A stretch of 64,000 nucleotides of DNA from Lineus longissimus (taxonomy: Eukaryota; Nemertea; Pilidiophora; Heteronemertea; Lineidae). The notes beneath the pieces were generated by a model, which was not told where the DNA came from, did not search any database, and saw nothing but the letters and a program-made list of their open reading frames with translations. Positions 1 through 11,127 of this stretch are shown here, in pieces. The stretch lies in contig NC_088313.1 in the NCBI RefSeq assembly GCF_910592395.1, positions 21,220,437-21,284,436 on the forward strand, written 5' to 3'. Within the stretch, counting starts at the first letter, position 1, and each line of letters begins with the position of its first letter. Made by a program: the position numbers and the translations under genes.

Positions 1-90
1 TGACCATTTCCACTGACGCAACGTCTTCTTCATAAATGTTGTTCCCAATCAAGTGCATGAATCTATAGTAAAACTTTTTTTCATTTTCAG

Positions 91-1609
91 GAGTCCCTGG
101 TTTAATTCGAGGCATTGATGTTGACACACTTTATTTCTCTGGCAACTTTGCAGAGAAAGTCTCCATCCAAGCTGCTCGTTTGAACAAGTCATTTCCTGCC
201 AGGGGAGGTCACGTTGGAGGTTCTAAATCCGATGAAGATGATTGGAGTATTGCAGCTTTCGAATCAGAGGTAGGATGACAGTAGTCTATAAAATCATGTC
301 TGGTGTCTTGAGATGATTCTTGTCAGTATCTCAGCCTGGTAAGGTGTAGAGTTCAAGCAAATCAAGCTATGTCCTCTCCTGTGCCTAATTAAGCATTCTG
401 TGTCAGCTTTGATTTGAACCTACCACTATTTTCAATTCTTATCTTTAGAACTGGGCATCATTGGTACCTCGCAGTGACCTCAAGCCTGGCTATCCCACCT
501 CATCTCACAACTACTTTGAGGTGGATTGGGAGGAGATGTGGACCCATATTCGGCTCAACCTATTCCCCGATGGCGGGATTGCAAGGCTTCGGGTTTATGG
601 TCAAGCTAAGAAAGACTGGACCAAAGCACAGAATGATGAGGTACTTGATGTCTGACCACCATCAGTTTATATTCCAGGTGTTATCGGTAACATCATAAAT
701 CAGGCTTTTATCAGTCAGCTGCTTAATGAAGCTTGAAGCATTTCATTCGTCTGTCAGAGCATTCGTTATTCAGGGGTTTAAGTGTCTCACGAAAGTGAGA
801 TCAACATGAAGTAGATGAACATTTCATTATTTCCAATTTCAGCTTGTCAATCTGGTGGCGATGGAAAATGGTGGAATCTGTGTCAGTTACAGTAGTGCCT
901 GCAGCGGTCATGCAAGAAATGTTATCGCTCCTGGTGATGCCACAGCCATGGAGGAGGGATGGGTAACAAGCAGTACAGGGCTTCCTAGTGGCGACTCCTG
1001 TGGGCCAGTGAGTGAGTGGGCGGTATTCAAGCTAGGACATCCTGGTGTCATCGACAAGGTAAGCGATCACAAGAACTACTTTTCAACAAACATGCATGTT
1101 TTGTTCCAATTCAAAAGGTGCTCAAAATTGATGACAGTAAGCCCTGTTGGCCAATTTAGGACTTAATCACACTATAGTCTTCTAACATACGTCCTCGAAT
1201 CAAATCAAGTTAAACGACCTAGTTAATTCGCCTTAAATTGGGAAGTAAAGTAGACTCTATCTTTGAATTCTTGGACCTGTTTCACTTAAGCTTTTTTTCT
1301 TTCCATCAGGTTGAGGTTGACACAAGCTATTTCAAGGGGAACTTTCCGGATTCCTACAAGATTGATGGCTGCCTGATCACAAATAGAAAAGATGAGAAAA
1401 CTCTGTTACACGATCCTAGTCAAATGTCGTGGAGGGCTGTCCTACCCGTCAAGAAACTTTCTGCGGACAATCTGCATGTCTATTTAAATCTCCCACAACA
1501 GGAGGTGATATCTCATGTTCGTCTGGCCGTCGTTCCAAATGGAGGCATCAGTCGGCTTAGGCTTTGGGGATACCCACAAACATCTGCTGAGCTTAAAGCC
1601 AAGTTGTGA
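91..1609 (+). CDS. ALLC: Allantoicase, C-terminal four exons (5' part lies outside the window)
   Basis: Allantoicase hydrolyses allantoate to ureidoglycolate and urea in purine breakdown. Four exons are visible: 91-269, 449-640, 843-1058 and 1310-1609. Each is bounded by AG and GT, and the phases agree (2 bases complete a codon at 91, then phase 0 throughout). They code about 294 residues, against roughly 390 for the vertebrate protein, so the N terminus is upstream of the window. The two-fold repeated allantoicase domain is evident. The first half has [13 protein letters not shown] and later [19 protein letters not shown]; the second half has [15 protein letters not shown] and later [19 protein letters not shown]. 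The stop is TGA at 1607-1609. No frameshift or premature stop is seen, so the gene looks functional. The family call is secure; only the missing 5' end is uncertain. Confidence 0.93.
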
Positions 1610-2814
1610 TTTACTGACTTTAGCAAGAAAGAAATACATGTATGGATTGAAATTTGTTGGAATCTGTTCAAAACCAATGCAATGCTAGTGTACTTATATC
1701 TTATATGTCCTCGTTATTTGCCAATGGTCTTTAAAGATGTAATCAGTGCAAAGTCTTCCCAAATATTCTGTTAGAATTTATGTGTTTCCCTGTTGTCTTA
1801 CATACAGTGTGTAAAGCCACGGCCTGAAAAACCGTCCTCAACAATTTGGGCAGCTGCGGCCAACCTTATGCAACTATATGATGTTGCCACTTATAAAAGT
1901 GACTTACCTGCTTCCAATCAAGTCAAAAGGTGCTAAGAATCTTTAGCTATTTGATTAAAATGTTTATATTTCTGTAGTGGAAGGTTCTCAAGGTCAAATT
2001 ATATTTCTCAGTTTAGATGTGGTTCTTGTAAAGAGGCCGTGCAGATGACAACATCAGAACAAAAAATCACCATTTTGGACGTCAAATTTATGCTTTTCAC
2101 CCTCGCTTTGTACTTTGTCAACAGAACAGTGCAGCAATGGCAGTGGTATGGCTATGTCAACCATGTGGTTATCATTCACATATGATGCACTTTGTTGACG
2201 ACATCAACAGGTTTAAGAGTGCAGATTGACGTCCAGAATGGCCCTCCCAATGATGTCACTTCACGGCCTCCAGGTAGGTTTTTAGTGTGAAGCATAATAT
2301 CAGTTGGATAGTTGTTGCATTTTAAAAATATAAGCATTAAGCTTTCTCCAGCCTATAATTTTTTATTCATAATATTTACATGCTTGGCACCTATGAAGGC
2401 TTCTGGTTGTAGGTATTTATTATAGTTCCTGGTGTCAGTGGATGTACATGTTTAGCTGGTACAGGTTCTTTTAATATGCTAGTTGGTTCTGGATTATTTG
2501 TTTGTTAAATCAGATGATTTCTTTGTTTTCATTTGGTTTATTGTTCTTAGCAATTAAGGTGATGAATGCTTCACCGTTCTACGTTATGCAATCTCATGTA
2601 CTGATCTTTTTCTAATAAAAGCTGAAGAGAACAAGTCATGTGATTCTTTGTGTTCATGGATATGGGTCATATAGTGTCCATAATTGCCACCAGGGACCAT
2701 TCGCTGGTCCTGAGCCCAAATTCCTGTCCCTGAAGAATGACCTATTGGACGGAGAGCAATCTCGGTTCCTTCTGGAGACTTCTGTTTGTTCAGGCTAAAA
2801 TGGCTGTCGCAGTC
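1610..2814. other. 3' flank of allantoicase, no further gene seen
   Basis: This stretch holds the probable 3' UTR of allantoicase and AT-rich intergenic DNA. I see no convincing exon on either strand and no structured RNA that I recognise. Confidence 0.5.
2614..2619 (+). terminator. ALLC: Possible poly(A) signal for allantoicase
   Basis: An AATAAA hexamer lies about 1 kb after the allantoicase stop, in AT-rich sequence that is otherwise non-coding. It is a canonical polyadenylation signal in the right orientation and would imply a 3' UTR of about 1 kb. No transcript evidence is available, and a single hexamer is weak support. Confidence 0.3.
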
Positions 2815-3230
2815 TGATCTCTTATGACTGGTTGTGACTGTCCCATCCCTCTCACGGCATGGGCAGGATGGTGGAGCTTTCGGATCAAATTCGATCTGGT
2901 TGTGGATATCTCATCTCTATCAAACTGTCGGCAATACTGCATGTCAGTCAGGTCCAAGCGTTCTTTTCTTGTAAAAAATTGTCTTGTAATGCAAGACATC
3001 GAGACAGCTTCAACCAGACCAAATCATGAAAAATGATGGGGCAGCCAGGCCAGATTCAGTCTAAATTCTCTGACCGTATCAACATCGCGGACCATCCATC
3101 CTGCCCAATTTGGTCTGGTTGTGACTATCTCATCTCCCTGGTTGTGACTATCTCATCTTCTATTACCCCTTCCTGGTGGAGCTGCAAGGCCGCCTTTGTC
3201 TGGTTATGACTGTCTCAATGCCCTCCAGCA
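2815..3230. repeat. Degenerate relatives of the 71-bp minisatellite
   Basis: Several stretches here resemble the 71-bp unit of the large array at 8358-11127. Examples are GGTTGTGACTGTCCCATCC followed by CTCACGGCATGGGCAGGATGG near 2829, two runs of TGGTTGTGACTATCTCATCT around 3117-3160, and GGTGGAGCTGCAAGGC near 3176. They are diverged and broken up, so they look like old copies of the same family about 5 kb from the young array. The alignment was made by eye. Confidence 0.6.
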
Positions 3231-3346
3231 TCGTTTTCGCAAAGTTAGTGGAGCTGTGAAGATGTATCTTAACCAGGAGTTCTGCCAGATGTTTCCAGTC
3301 TCTTGGAAGAAAACAAAGACAGAGACAGGGGTGGCAAAAACACTCA

Positions 3347-3352
3347 TTTATT
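3347..3352 (-). terminator. BORCS7: Possible poly(A) signal for BORCS7
   Basis: On the minus strand this reads AATAAA, about 420 bp past the BORCS7 stop codon at 3776-3778. It would give a modest 3' UTR and leave the tail-to-tail neighbour allantoicase clear. It is supported only by the hexamer and its position. Confidence 0.35.
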
Positions 3353-3775
3353 TCTATTCACTGAAGTGGATCAACAAGTATTTGTGACAAACATCATCTC
3401 TGCCTAGTTGTTCTCAACACACTATGTTATAGCCGCCAGGATTGGTCGAGACAACCACCGACTACCAGCCCATGACAGGTGTCAAATATGTAATTATTTT
3501 GTCACATATTCCAGCAGTAACCATGAGAATTGAATGTTTCGTCTCATCCACAACCTGATCAAATACAACTTAAAGTAGCTGCACATTAAAGACTACAACA
3601 AAACACATTCTCAACCTTAGCAAAGTAGTAGAGCATTCTGAACCTAAACCACTTTCACACTGCTTTTGTGTCCAAAGTAATATTGGTGACTTATGCTGCT
3701 ATAGTCCATTTGGAGTTTATCTACTTCCCACTTGGACCGCAGCTAATTGACTCCACATCAATAAGTCTTTTGGCC

Positions 3776-4657
3776 TCATCTCTGTATGGTCTTCAGTTGG
3801 TCCTGAACGTCGTCCATCAGAGCCATGCTTCTCTCTATAGCTTCAGCTTGAAACAGTAGCTGTGATGTGATTAGTCCCATCCTCTTCACAGTCTGAAATG
3901 AGATAAAACAATTAACATAACTGGAGCTATCTTTTTGCAATCACACATTTGAGTAGAGTGAGAGATCGTAGATAATCTGATATATTTCTGTACATTTGGA
4001 GCTCTAACATTTAACAGCAGAGCAATTCCCCTTGAAAAAATTGAAACCCTATGTTATGTATTTTAAGTTCTCTTGCACTTCTAGATTCAGCCTGCACATA
4101 CCTCACTGGAGTTGTTGATTGCCGTCTCTTGAAAAGCAAAGTTCTTTGCGGCCTGAGCCAAAAGCTGGAAAAGATAGAGACATAAACTTTTGACATTGAT
4201 GCAGAAGGCAACTGATGTTACAATAAGACCCTTACACCAGACGGAGGAAGTCACTGATGGCCACAACAAACAAGCAGCAAACAGAAGACTGCGGTGGTTG
4301 CACTACACATGTTCTTTTGTTCATTGTGCCTTTATTTAGGTTTGTTAGGGCTAGCAGCGGCTTCCTCCACCTGGTGTAAAAGGGTCTATAGCCAACGAAC
4401 ATGTGTCACAGGAGAGCAACTGCAACTTCTAGGCCTATGTGCTGTGTCTTTCTTTCCACAGCGCAAGTTTATTTCACTATATTTCGTTCACCATGCACTG
4501 CCTGGGTATTCTGCAGTTGCTCCATTACCTCATTCGACTTTGATCCACGTATCAGCTGACGAGTTAGTGATGCAATATCGTTCACATTAACGTATATTTT
4601 CTCCGAAAGACGAGATTTTGTTTCTTGGTTCCAACCTCCATGACCAGTCGAAGCCAT
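3776..4657 (-). CDS. BORCS7: BLOC-1-related complex subunit 7 (BORC subunit 7)
   Basis: BORCS7 is a small subunit of BORC, the complex on the lysosome surface that recruits ARL8 and so couples lysosomes to kinesins. Three exons read on the minus strand: 4657-4529 (43 residues, from MASTGHGGWNQ), 4164-4102 (21 residues, LLAQAAKNFAFQE) and 3892-3776 (38 residues and TGA). All introns are GT/AG and phase 0. The 102-residue product is close to the human length of about 105. It shares the family pattern: a first helix with DIASLTRQLIRGSKSNE, then QAAKNFAFQETAI, then a final helix with KRMGLITSQLLFQAEAIE. The ATG at 4657 has A at -3 and G at +4 and follows an in-frame TAA. The first intron carries a MITE-like insertion at 4226-4387. 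The gene is head to head with THOC3. Confidence 0.92.
4226..4387. mobile_element. MITE-like element with ~30-bp terminal inverted repeats (copy 1)
   Basis: The left end reads AGACCCTTACACCAG, then GGAGGAAGTCACTG. The right end, reverse-complemented, reads AGACCCTTTTACACCAG, then GGAGGAAGCCGCTG. The two ends therefore form imperfect inverted repeats of about 30 bp. A possible 3-bp target duplication, ATA, flanks the element at 4223-4225 and 4388-4390. The interior has no coding capacity, and its two halves also partly pair (ACAACAAAC against TTTTGTTCATTGTG). A related copy lies at 14202-14357. The element sits in intron 1 of BORCS7. No transposase is present, so it would be non-autonomous. Confidence 0.65.
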
Positions 4658-4814
4658 GCTTACTTAGCGGGTGCATGTAAAATCCTAAAATTCGACAGAC
4701 GGACGGAAGACCGGGAGATGTCATATTCTTTATGAAGACAATGTTGAATGTAACTTTTCAAATCTTGAATGAGCCTTCTGGGCTTTCTTAAAAAAGAACT
4801 CACTGGCACTTACT

Positions 4815-4826
4815 CGCGCAAGCGCG
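4815..4826. promoter_or_regulatory. NRF1-like site
   Basis: The sequence CGCGCAAGCGCG fits the NRF1 pattern GCGCANGCGC, a near-palindromic GC core common in bidirectional housekeeping promoters. It lies between the two divergent starts, in one of the few CpG-rich spots of the window. Confidence 0.5.
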
Positions 4827-4847
4827 GCGCTAGTAATCGAACACGCT

Positions 4848-4895
4848 AAAATGTGATTTCAATTTTCATGACCGCGGTCCATGAAATCACATTTT
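4848..4895. promoter_or_regulatory. Inverted repeat overlapping the first THOC3 ATG
   Basis: Two perfect 13-bp arms, AAAATGTGATTTC at 4848-4860 and GAAATCACATTTT at 4883-4895, flank a perfect 10-bp palindrome, GACCGCGGTC, at 4870-4879. The right arm overlaps the upstream ATG at 4881. The structure could be a dimeric protein site or a hairpin in the THOC3 leader. Its function is unknown. Confidence 0.6.
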
Positions 4896-4904
4896 GCTTC
4901 CAAG

Positions 4905-7539
4905 ATGGCGCCCTATGCTGATGATTTGAAAAAACATTTCCAAAAAAACAACAAAATACGCGAATATCAGGCACATTCCTCCAAAGTTCATTCGGTAGCA
5001 TGGAGTGCTGATGGTCGAAAATTAGCTTCAGGCTCTTTTGATAAGACTGTCTGTTTGTTTTCGCTCGACAGAGACCGATTAGTGAGTGTCAAAACGCCAA
5101 ATTTTCTCATACACTGATAGATACAGGGTGTGCCAACTAATTAATGTCCCTCTTCATTTTCCAAGTATTCATTCCGTGTAGGCCCTGCACGGGTGTCCCT
5201 TACCTTGACAAAATGAACAATGATCAAAAGCTACCCCTATGATGTTAGATACTGATGGCTCCCTCAGAATCGTATATTCGTACACAACCGAGTTGCAGTC
5301 TATTGTCCTGTGGGTAAAAAAAGCCCCTTCCACTGAGCTGATCTGATCTGAATGGAAAGCAAGATTGACCATGTCAGTGTTAGCAGTGATTGAGACTGAT
5401 TGACTGGGACTGTTCTTGGTGGTCTTGCTGTTGCCGCTGGCCAGGATGCATTCTCTTGCTGCTCTGTGAGTCCTGTGATCGTCTTCTCTTTACACCTGTA
5501 TATAATACTTTCCTTCCAGCGACAAGAGCACACCTGCAGTGGCCATGGTGACAGCGTTGATCAGCTCTGCTGGCATCCAACCAATCCTGATCTGCTGGCG
5601 ACGGCGAGTGGGGACAAGAGCGTTAGAATCTGGGATGCCAGGACTTCAAAGTCAGCTGCAACAATCAACACAAAAGGTAAGGACCACTTGTTCTGAATTT
5701 TTATATGGGACATTGTGGATTTGACCATAACATCATCGTCACTCTCATGTGGAAGCTCTTTGAAATGTACAGCGCTTGTAATGATGGAATTCTCCCATTT
5801 GCGGGTTCACAAGTTCAATTGTTGATGTGCCCTGAATTCCAGGACGTTCACGGCAATGAGCCCATACCAAGCCCAGTACATTTCAATATTTCATTGTCAT
5901 TGAGCTTCTATCAGAGGGCAGGTCGTTGAAGTTAAAAGTTGATGTTGGGGGGTTTAAGTCTCGATGTCAGCAATAGAAGAGGTTATCCTCTGCCTTCACT
6001 TTAATCCCGGTCTATAGTGAAACCTTTCTGATTATTTCCTTTTCAGGTGAAAACATCAACATTTGTTGGTCACCCGATGGCACAACAATAGCAGTTGGCA
6101 ACAAAGATGATCTGGTCACATTCATTGACTCCAAGACCCACAAACCACGCACAGATGAGCAGTTCAAATTTGAAGTGAATGAAATCTCATGGAACAATAC
6201 GGGCGACTTGTTCTTTCTGACAAGTGGTCAGGGTGCTATTCATATTCTGAAGTAAGTAGGAGTAGACGGCGAGTCTGCTGGTATGCCAGGTCACCCAACG
6301 AGCCATGCTCCCGCTTTCAAATTGATGTGGCGTCTCATTCTTCAGTGTTTAAATGAGGGATGTTTTCTTGCAGTTCTCCCATACATGCAAGTTGTCAGTT
6401 CAAACGCTGACTCTTGAGATGAAATATCAGTTTGAAAGCCTGAATGAGGCTCCTTTGGGTGTCCTGTCATTGTCTCACCACAGTTAGGAAGCTGAAAGTT
6501 GAATGTATGGTCCATCCAAGGGGCCAGTGTAGAGGTGACCTTAAGCCAGAGGTTGGTGGTTGGCCTTGACTTGGGAGAGGTGGGCGACCCCAGAGTTATT
6601 ATTGCTGATTTAATAGTGTGATTTTATTAGTTAGCTCTGTCTGATTCAACAATTCTAATGAAGTGCAAGGGTTACTGAAGCTTTTATGTCAAACAAACTC
6701 AAAGTTCAGCAAGTATGGTATGTTCAATCTATTGAGTTCATTGTCCTGCTCAGTCGTGATAACCTCTTTCTGTTTTCATAACTTTGATCTTCATTGTTTT
6801 CCAGCTACCCGGAGCTCAAAGTCCAATACGTGTTAAATGCCCATCCAGCCAACTGTATATGTATAGAGTTTGACCCAAAGGGATATTACTTTGCTACTGG
6901 GAGTGCCGATGCTTTAGTTTCTCTGTGGGATTTGGAGGAATTAGTTTGTGTGCGCACATTATCAAGGTAGGTTAGCTGATACCGAAGATGTGCCAACCTG
7001 TCAACACTCATCATGTTGTTTAAAGCTTTTTATTACTGGTAACTGTTGGACATCTTAATATACCAAAAACTGGAATCGGACTTGTATTGAAATCCTGGAA
7101 TAATGATCAGTGACAGTGCTTGTTCATGTCCATACCTCAGAGCACAAAACTAAGACCCTCAAACCACTGGGCTGAGCTGATGCTGCATGTCTTCCCATCT
7201 GCTGATAATACTATGAGTTTATTTGGTGACCTCAATCTCTTCATACCTGCTCGTTGTTGTTTCAGGTTAGACTGGCCCGTCAGGACGCTCAGCTTCAGCT
7301 ACGATGGCCGGATGCTAGCGTCTGCCTCTGAGGATCTCATCATTGATATTGCTGATGTGGAGACTGGTGAGAAGATAGCAGATGTACCCTGTGAATCGCC
7401 CACGTTTACCGTCGCATGGCATCCTAAACGCCACCTATTGGCATTCGCATGTGACGACAAGGACAAATACACACGAGACAGAGACGCTGGTACTGTGAAG
7501 TTGTTTGGACTGCCAAGTGAAAGTAATAGTGATAGATGA
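4905..7539 (+). CDS. THOC3: THO complex subunit 3 (WD40 protein)
   Basis: THOC3 (yeast Tex1) is the WD40 subunit of THO/TREX, which couples nuclear transcription to mRNA export. Five exons are seen: 4905-5081, 5520-5676, 6047-6251, 6805-6966 and 7266-7539. The phases agree at every join (0, 1, 2, 2), and the stop is TGA at 7537-7539. The product is about 324 residues, against about 350 in human. Family stretches are plain: SKVHSVAWSADGRKLASGSF, HGDSVDQLCWHPTNPDL, ATASGDKSVRIWD, NINICWSPDGTTIAVGNKDD, ATGSADALVSLWDLEELVC and SPTFTVAWHPKRHLLAFACD. I place the start at 4905 because that ATG has a strong context (AAGATGGCG). An in-frame ATG at 4881 would add eight residues but sits inside an inverted repeat in a weaker context. 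The gene looks intact. Confidence 0.94.
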
Positions 7540-8357
7540 GGAAGACCAACCTCATATGTTTTACGGTGCAGATTTATGACTTTTCAATATTCATCAGAAC
7601 ATTTTGAGGAGGTGAGAAACAATTGGTAAATAATACCATGGTCTTTGAACACGTCTTCATAAGAGATTGACTGTATGGATCATTAAGGGTTTAGAACTTC
7701 CCCTGATGTAAAGACTCACCAGACGGGATGCCATCTGAATGGTGGAGTGCCTTTAAGTTTGATTTCTTGATGTTGGTTCAGTTGGCATGATGCATGATTT
7801 GCATGATTGAATGCAGAGGATATTGTGAGGAAGATGTTCCCTTAATGAGCACAAAAGAGATCAGGAATCAGACCATTCCAATGTTGTATCTTTGACTATG
7901 TCCATCACCTGTTTCATCCTTTGGTATGATGTATTTATGTAGTGTATGAGAAATAGTTCCAACTTCTCTGATACACAAACAGCTTGTAAATAGATGTACT
8001 GGTTTTTATACTCTGACTTTTGTATGTTTTTTGTTTGAACCCGAGATTCCTTGTCTCACTAAGCACAGAGGGCAGGAACATGTGTCTTCCATGGACAGTG
8101 TAGCTTCCTATGCTCAGAAAAAAGGACACTTGTCTCAATTCTTCTAGAACCATGAAGTCTATGTAGCCTGCTGCAGCCTTGTGGCCATAAAGGCCAGCTC
8201 TTTTGAGACAAAATCACAATCTGTCTGAGCCGTGGGTATTATCCGAATTGCTCCTTAACTTGGCACATCCAATGTCACATCCACATACATAATATGGACA
8301 TGTTGAGCTCGTCTTCAAGTATACAGAGATAGAAACTCTATCAAAGGCAAAAGGGTC
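7540..8357 (+). other. 3' flank of THOC3
   Basis: AT-rich sequence follows the THOC3 stop, probably 3' UTR and then intergenic DNA. I found no canonical AATAAA on the plus strand before the 71-bp array and no credible exon. Confidence 0.4.
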
Positions 8358-11127
8358 CTGGTATTGGCATTGATATGGTGGCGCTGCCAGGCTCGATTCT
8401 GTCTTGTTGTGACTGTCTCATCTCTCTCAACGTGTTGGCATTGATATGGTGGCGCTGCCAGGCTCGATTCTGTCTTGATGTGACTGTCTCATCTCTCTCA
8501 CCGTGTTGACATTGACATGGTGGAGCTGCCAGGCTCGATTCTGTCTTGATGTGACTGTCTCATCTCTCTCACCGTGTTGGCATTGACATGGTGGAGCTGC
8601 CAGGCTCGATTCTGTCTTGATGTGACTGTCTCATCTCTCTCACCGTGTTGACATTGATATGGTGGCGCTGCCAGGCTCGATTCTGTCTTGATGTGACTGT
8701 CTCATCTCTCTCACCGTGTTGGCATTGACATGGTGGAGCTGCCAGGCTCGATTCTGTCTTGATGTGACTGTCTCATCTCTCTCACCGTGTTGACATTGAT
8801 ATGGTGGCGCTGCCAGGCTCGATTCTGTCTTGATGTGACTGTCTCATCTCTCTCACCGTGTTGACATTGATATGGTGGCGCTGCCAGGCTCGATTCTGTC
8901 TTGTTGTGACTGTCTCATCTCTCTCACCGTGTTGACATTGACATGGTGGAGCTGCCAGGCTCGATTCTGTCTTGATGTGACTGTCTCATCTCTCTCACCG
9001 TGTTGGCATTGACATGGTGGAGCTGCCAGGCTCGATTCAGCCTTGATGTGACTGTCTCATCTCTCTCACCGTGTTGGCATTGACATGGTGGAGCTGCCAG
9101 GCTCGATTCTGTCTTGTTGTGACTGTCTCATCTCTCTCACCGTGTTGACATTGACATGGTGGAGCTGCCAGGCTCGATTCTGTCTTGATGTGACTGTCTC
9201 ATCTCTCTCACCGTGTTGACATTGACATGGTGGAGCAGCCAGGCTCGATTCTGTCTTGTTGTGACTGTCTCATCTCTCTCACCGTGTTGGCATTGACATG
9301 GTGGAGCTGCCAGGCTCGATTCTGTCTTGTTGTGACTGTCTCATCTCTCTCACCGTGTTGGCATTGACATGGTGGAGCTGCCAGGCTCGATTCTGTCTTG
9401 TTGTGACTGTCTCATCTCTCTCACCGTGTTGGCATTGACATGGTGGAGCAGCCAGGCTCGATTCTGTCTTGATGTGACTGTCTCATCTCTCTCACCGTGT
9501 TGACATTGACATGGTGGAGCTGCCAGGCTCGATTCTGTCTTGACGTGACTGTCTCATCTCTCTCAACGTGTTGGCATCGACATGGTGGAGCAGCCAGACT
9601 TGATTCAGTCTTGATGTGACTGTCTCATCTCTCTCACCGTGTTGACATTGACATGGTGGAGCTGCCAGGCTCGATTCTGTCTTGATGTGACTGTCTCATC
9701 TCTCTCACCGTGTTGACATTGACATGGTGGAGCTGCCAGGCTCGATTCTGTCTTGATGTGACTGTCTCATCTCTCTCACCGTGTTGACATTGATATGGTG
9801 GCGCTGCCAGGCTCGATTCTGTCTTGATGTGACTGTCTCATCTCTCTCACCGTGTTGGCATTGACATGGTGGAGCTGCCAGGCTCGATTCTGTCTTGATG
9901 TGACTGTCTCATCTCTCTCACCGTGTTGACATTGATATGGTGGCGCTGCCAGGCTCGATTCTGTCTTGATGTGACTGTCTCATCTCTCTCACCGTGTTGA
10001 CATTGATATGGTGGCGCTGCCAGGCTCGATTCTGTCTTGTTGTGACTGTCTCATCTCTCTCACCGTGTTGACATTGACATGGTGGAGCTGCCAGGCTCGA
10101 TTCTGTCTTGATGTGACTGTCTCATCTCTCTCACCGTGTTGGCATTGACATGGTGGAGCTGCCAGGCTCGATTCAGCCTTGATGTGACTGTCTCATCTCT
10201 CTCACCGTGTTGGCATTGACATGGTGGAGCTGCCAGGCTCGATTCTGTCTTGTTGTGACTGTCTCATCTCTCTCACCGTGTTGACATTGACATGGTGGAG
10301 CTGCCAGGCTCGATTCTGTCTTGATGTGACTGTCTCATCTCTCTCACCGTGTTGACATTGACATGGTGGAGCAGCCAGGCTCGATTCTGTCTTGTTGTGA
10401 CTGTCTCATCTCTCTCACCGTGTTGGCATTGACATGGTGGAGCTGCCAGGCTCGATTCTGTCTTGTTGTGACTGTCTCATCTCTCTCACCGTGTTGGCAT
10501 TGACATGGTGGAGCTGCCAGGCTCGATTCTGTCTTGTTGTGACTGTCTCATCTCTCTCACCGTGTTGGCATTGACATGGTGGAGCAGCCAGGCTCGATTC
10601 TGTCTTGATGTGACTGTCTCATCTCTCTCACCGTGTTGACATTGACATGGTGGAGCTGCCAGGCTCGATTCTGTCTTGACGTGACTGTCTCATCTCTCTC
10701 AACGTGTTGGCATCGACATGGTGGAGCAGCCAGACTTGATTCAGTCTTGATGTGACTGTCTCATCTCTCTCACCGTGTTGACATTGACATGGTGGAGCTG
10801 CCAGGCTCGATTCAGTCTTGATGTGACTGTCTCATCTCTCTCACCGTGTTGACATTGACATGGTGGAGCTGCCAGGCTCGATTCTGTCTTGATGTGACTG
10901 TCTCATCTCTCTCACCGTGTTGACATTGACATGGTGGAGCTGCCAGGCTCGATTCTGTCTTGATGTGACTGTCTCATCTGTCTCACCGTGTTGACATTGA
11001 CATGGTGGAGCTGCCAGGCTCGATTCTGTCTTGATGTGACTGTCTCATCTCTCTCACCGTGTTGACATTGACATGGTGGAGCAGCCAGGCTCGATTCTGT
11101 CTTACTATGATTGTCTCATCACTCATA
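8358..11127. repeat. 71-bp minisatellite, about 39 tandem copies
   Basis: A unit of 71 bp is repeated without interruption. It can be read as GTTGACATTGACATGG, then TGGAGCTGCCAGGCTCGATT, then CTGTCTTGATGTGACTG, then TCTCATCTCTCTCACC. Starts of CCGTGTTG at 8501 and 8572 give the period. Units differ at a few diagnostic sites: GACATT or GGCATT, GACATGG or GATATGG, GGAGCT, GGCGCT or GGAGCA, and CTTGATG, CTTGTTG or CTTGACG. The last unit decays after 11100. There is no reading frame conserved across the array. It lies between the 3' ends of THOC3 and the RIMBP-like gene. Confidence 0.97.
8647..10918. repeat. Higher-order repeat: 16 x 71 bp (1,136 bp) present twice
   Basis: The order of unit variants from 8647 to 9782 recurs from 9783 to 10918. 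Rare variants prove the register. The unit with CATCGACATGG and CAGACTTGATTCAGTC appears just after 9565 and again just after 10701, which is 1,136 bp (16 x 71) apart. The GATTCAGCC unit is also repeated at that spacing. I noticed only one clear difference between the copies, a T to A change (TTCTGTC near 9675, TTCAGTC near 10811). This points to a recent duplication of the whole block. Confidence 0.9.

Larger units (their letters stand above)
4658..4904. promoter_or_regulatory. Bidirectional promoter between BORCS7 and THOC3
   Basis: The two start codons point away from each other across 247 bp. The spacer has a CpG cluster (around 4814-4830), an NRF1-like site, and an inverted repeat next to the THOC3 start. 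There is no obvious TATA box. This is the usual layout of a shared housekeeping promoter. That both transcripts start here is inferred from geometry. Confidence 0.65.

Noticed and set aside
8358-11127. CRISPR-like array
   Set aside because: Copies are head to tail without unique spacers, and the host genome is eukaryotic. It is a minisatellite.
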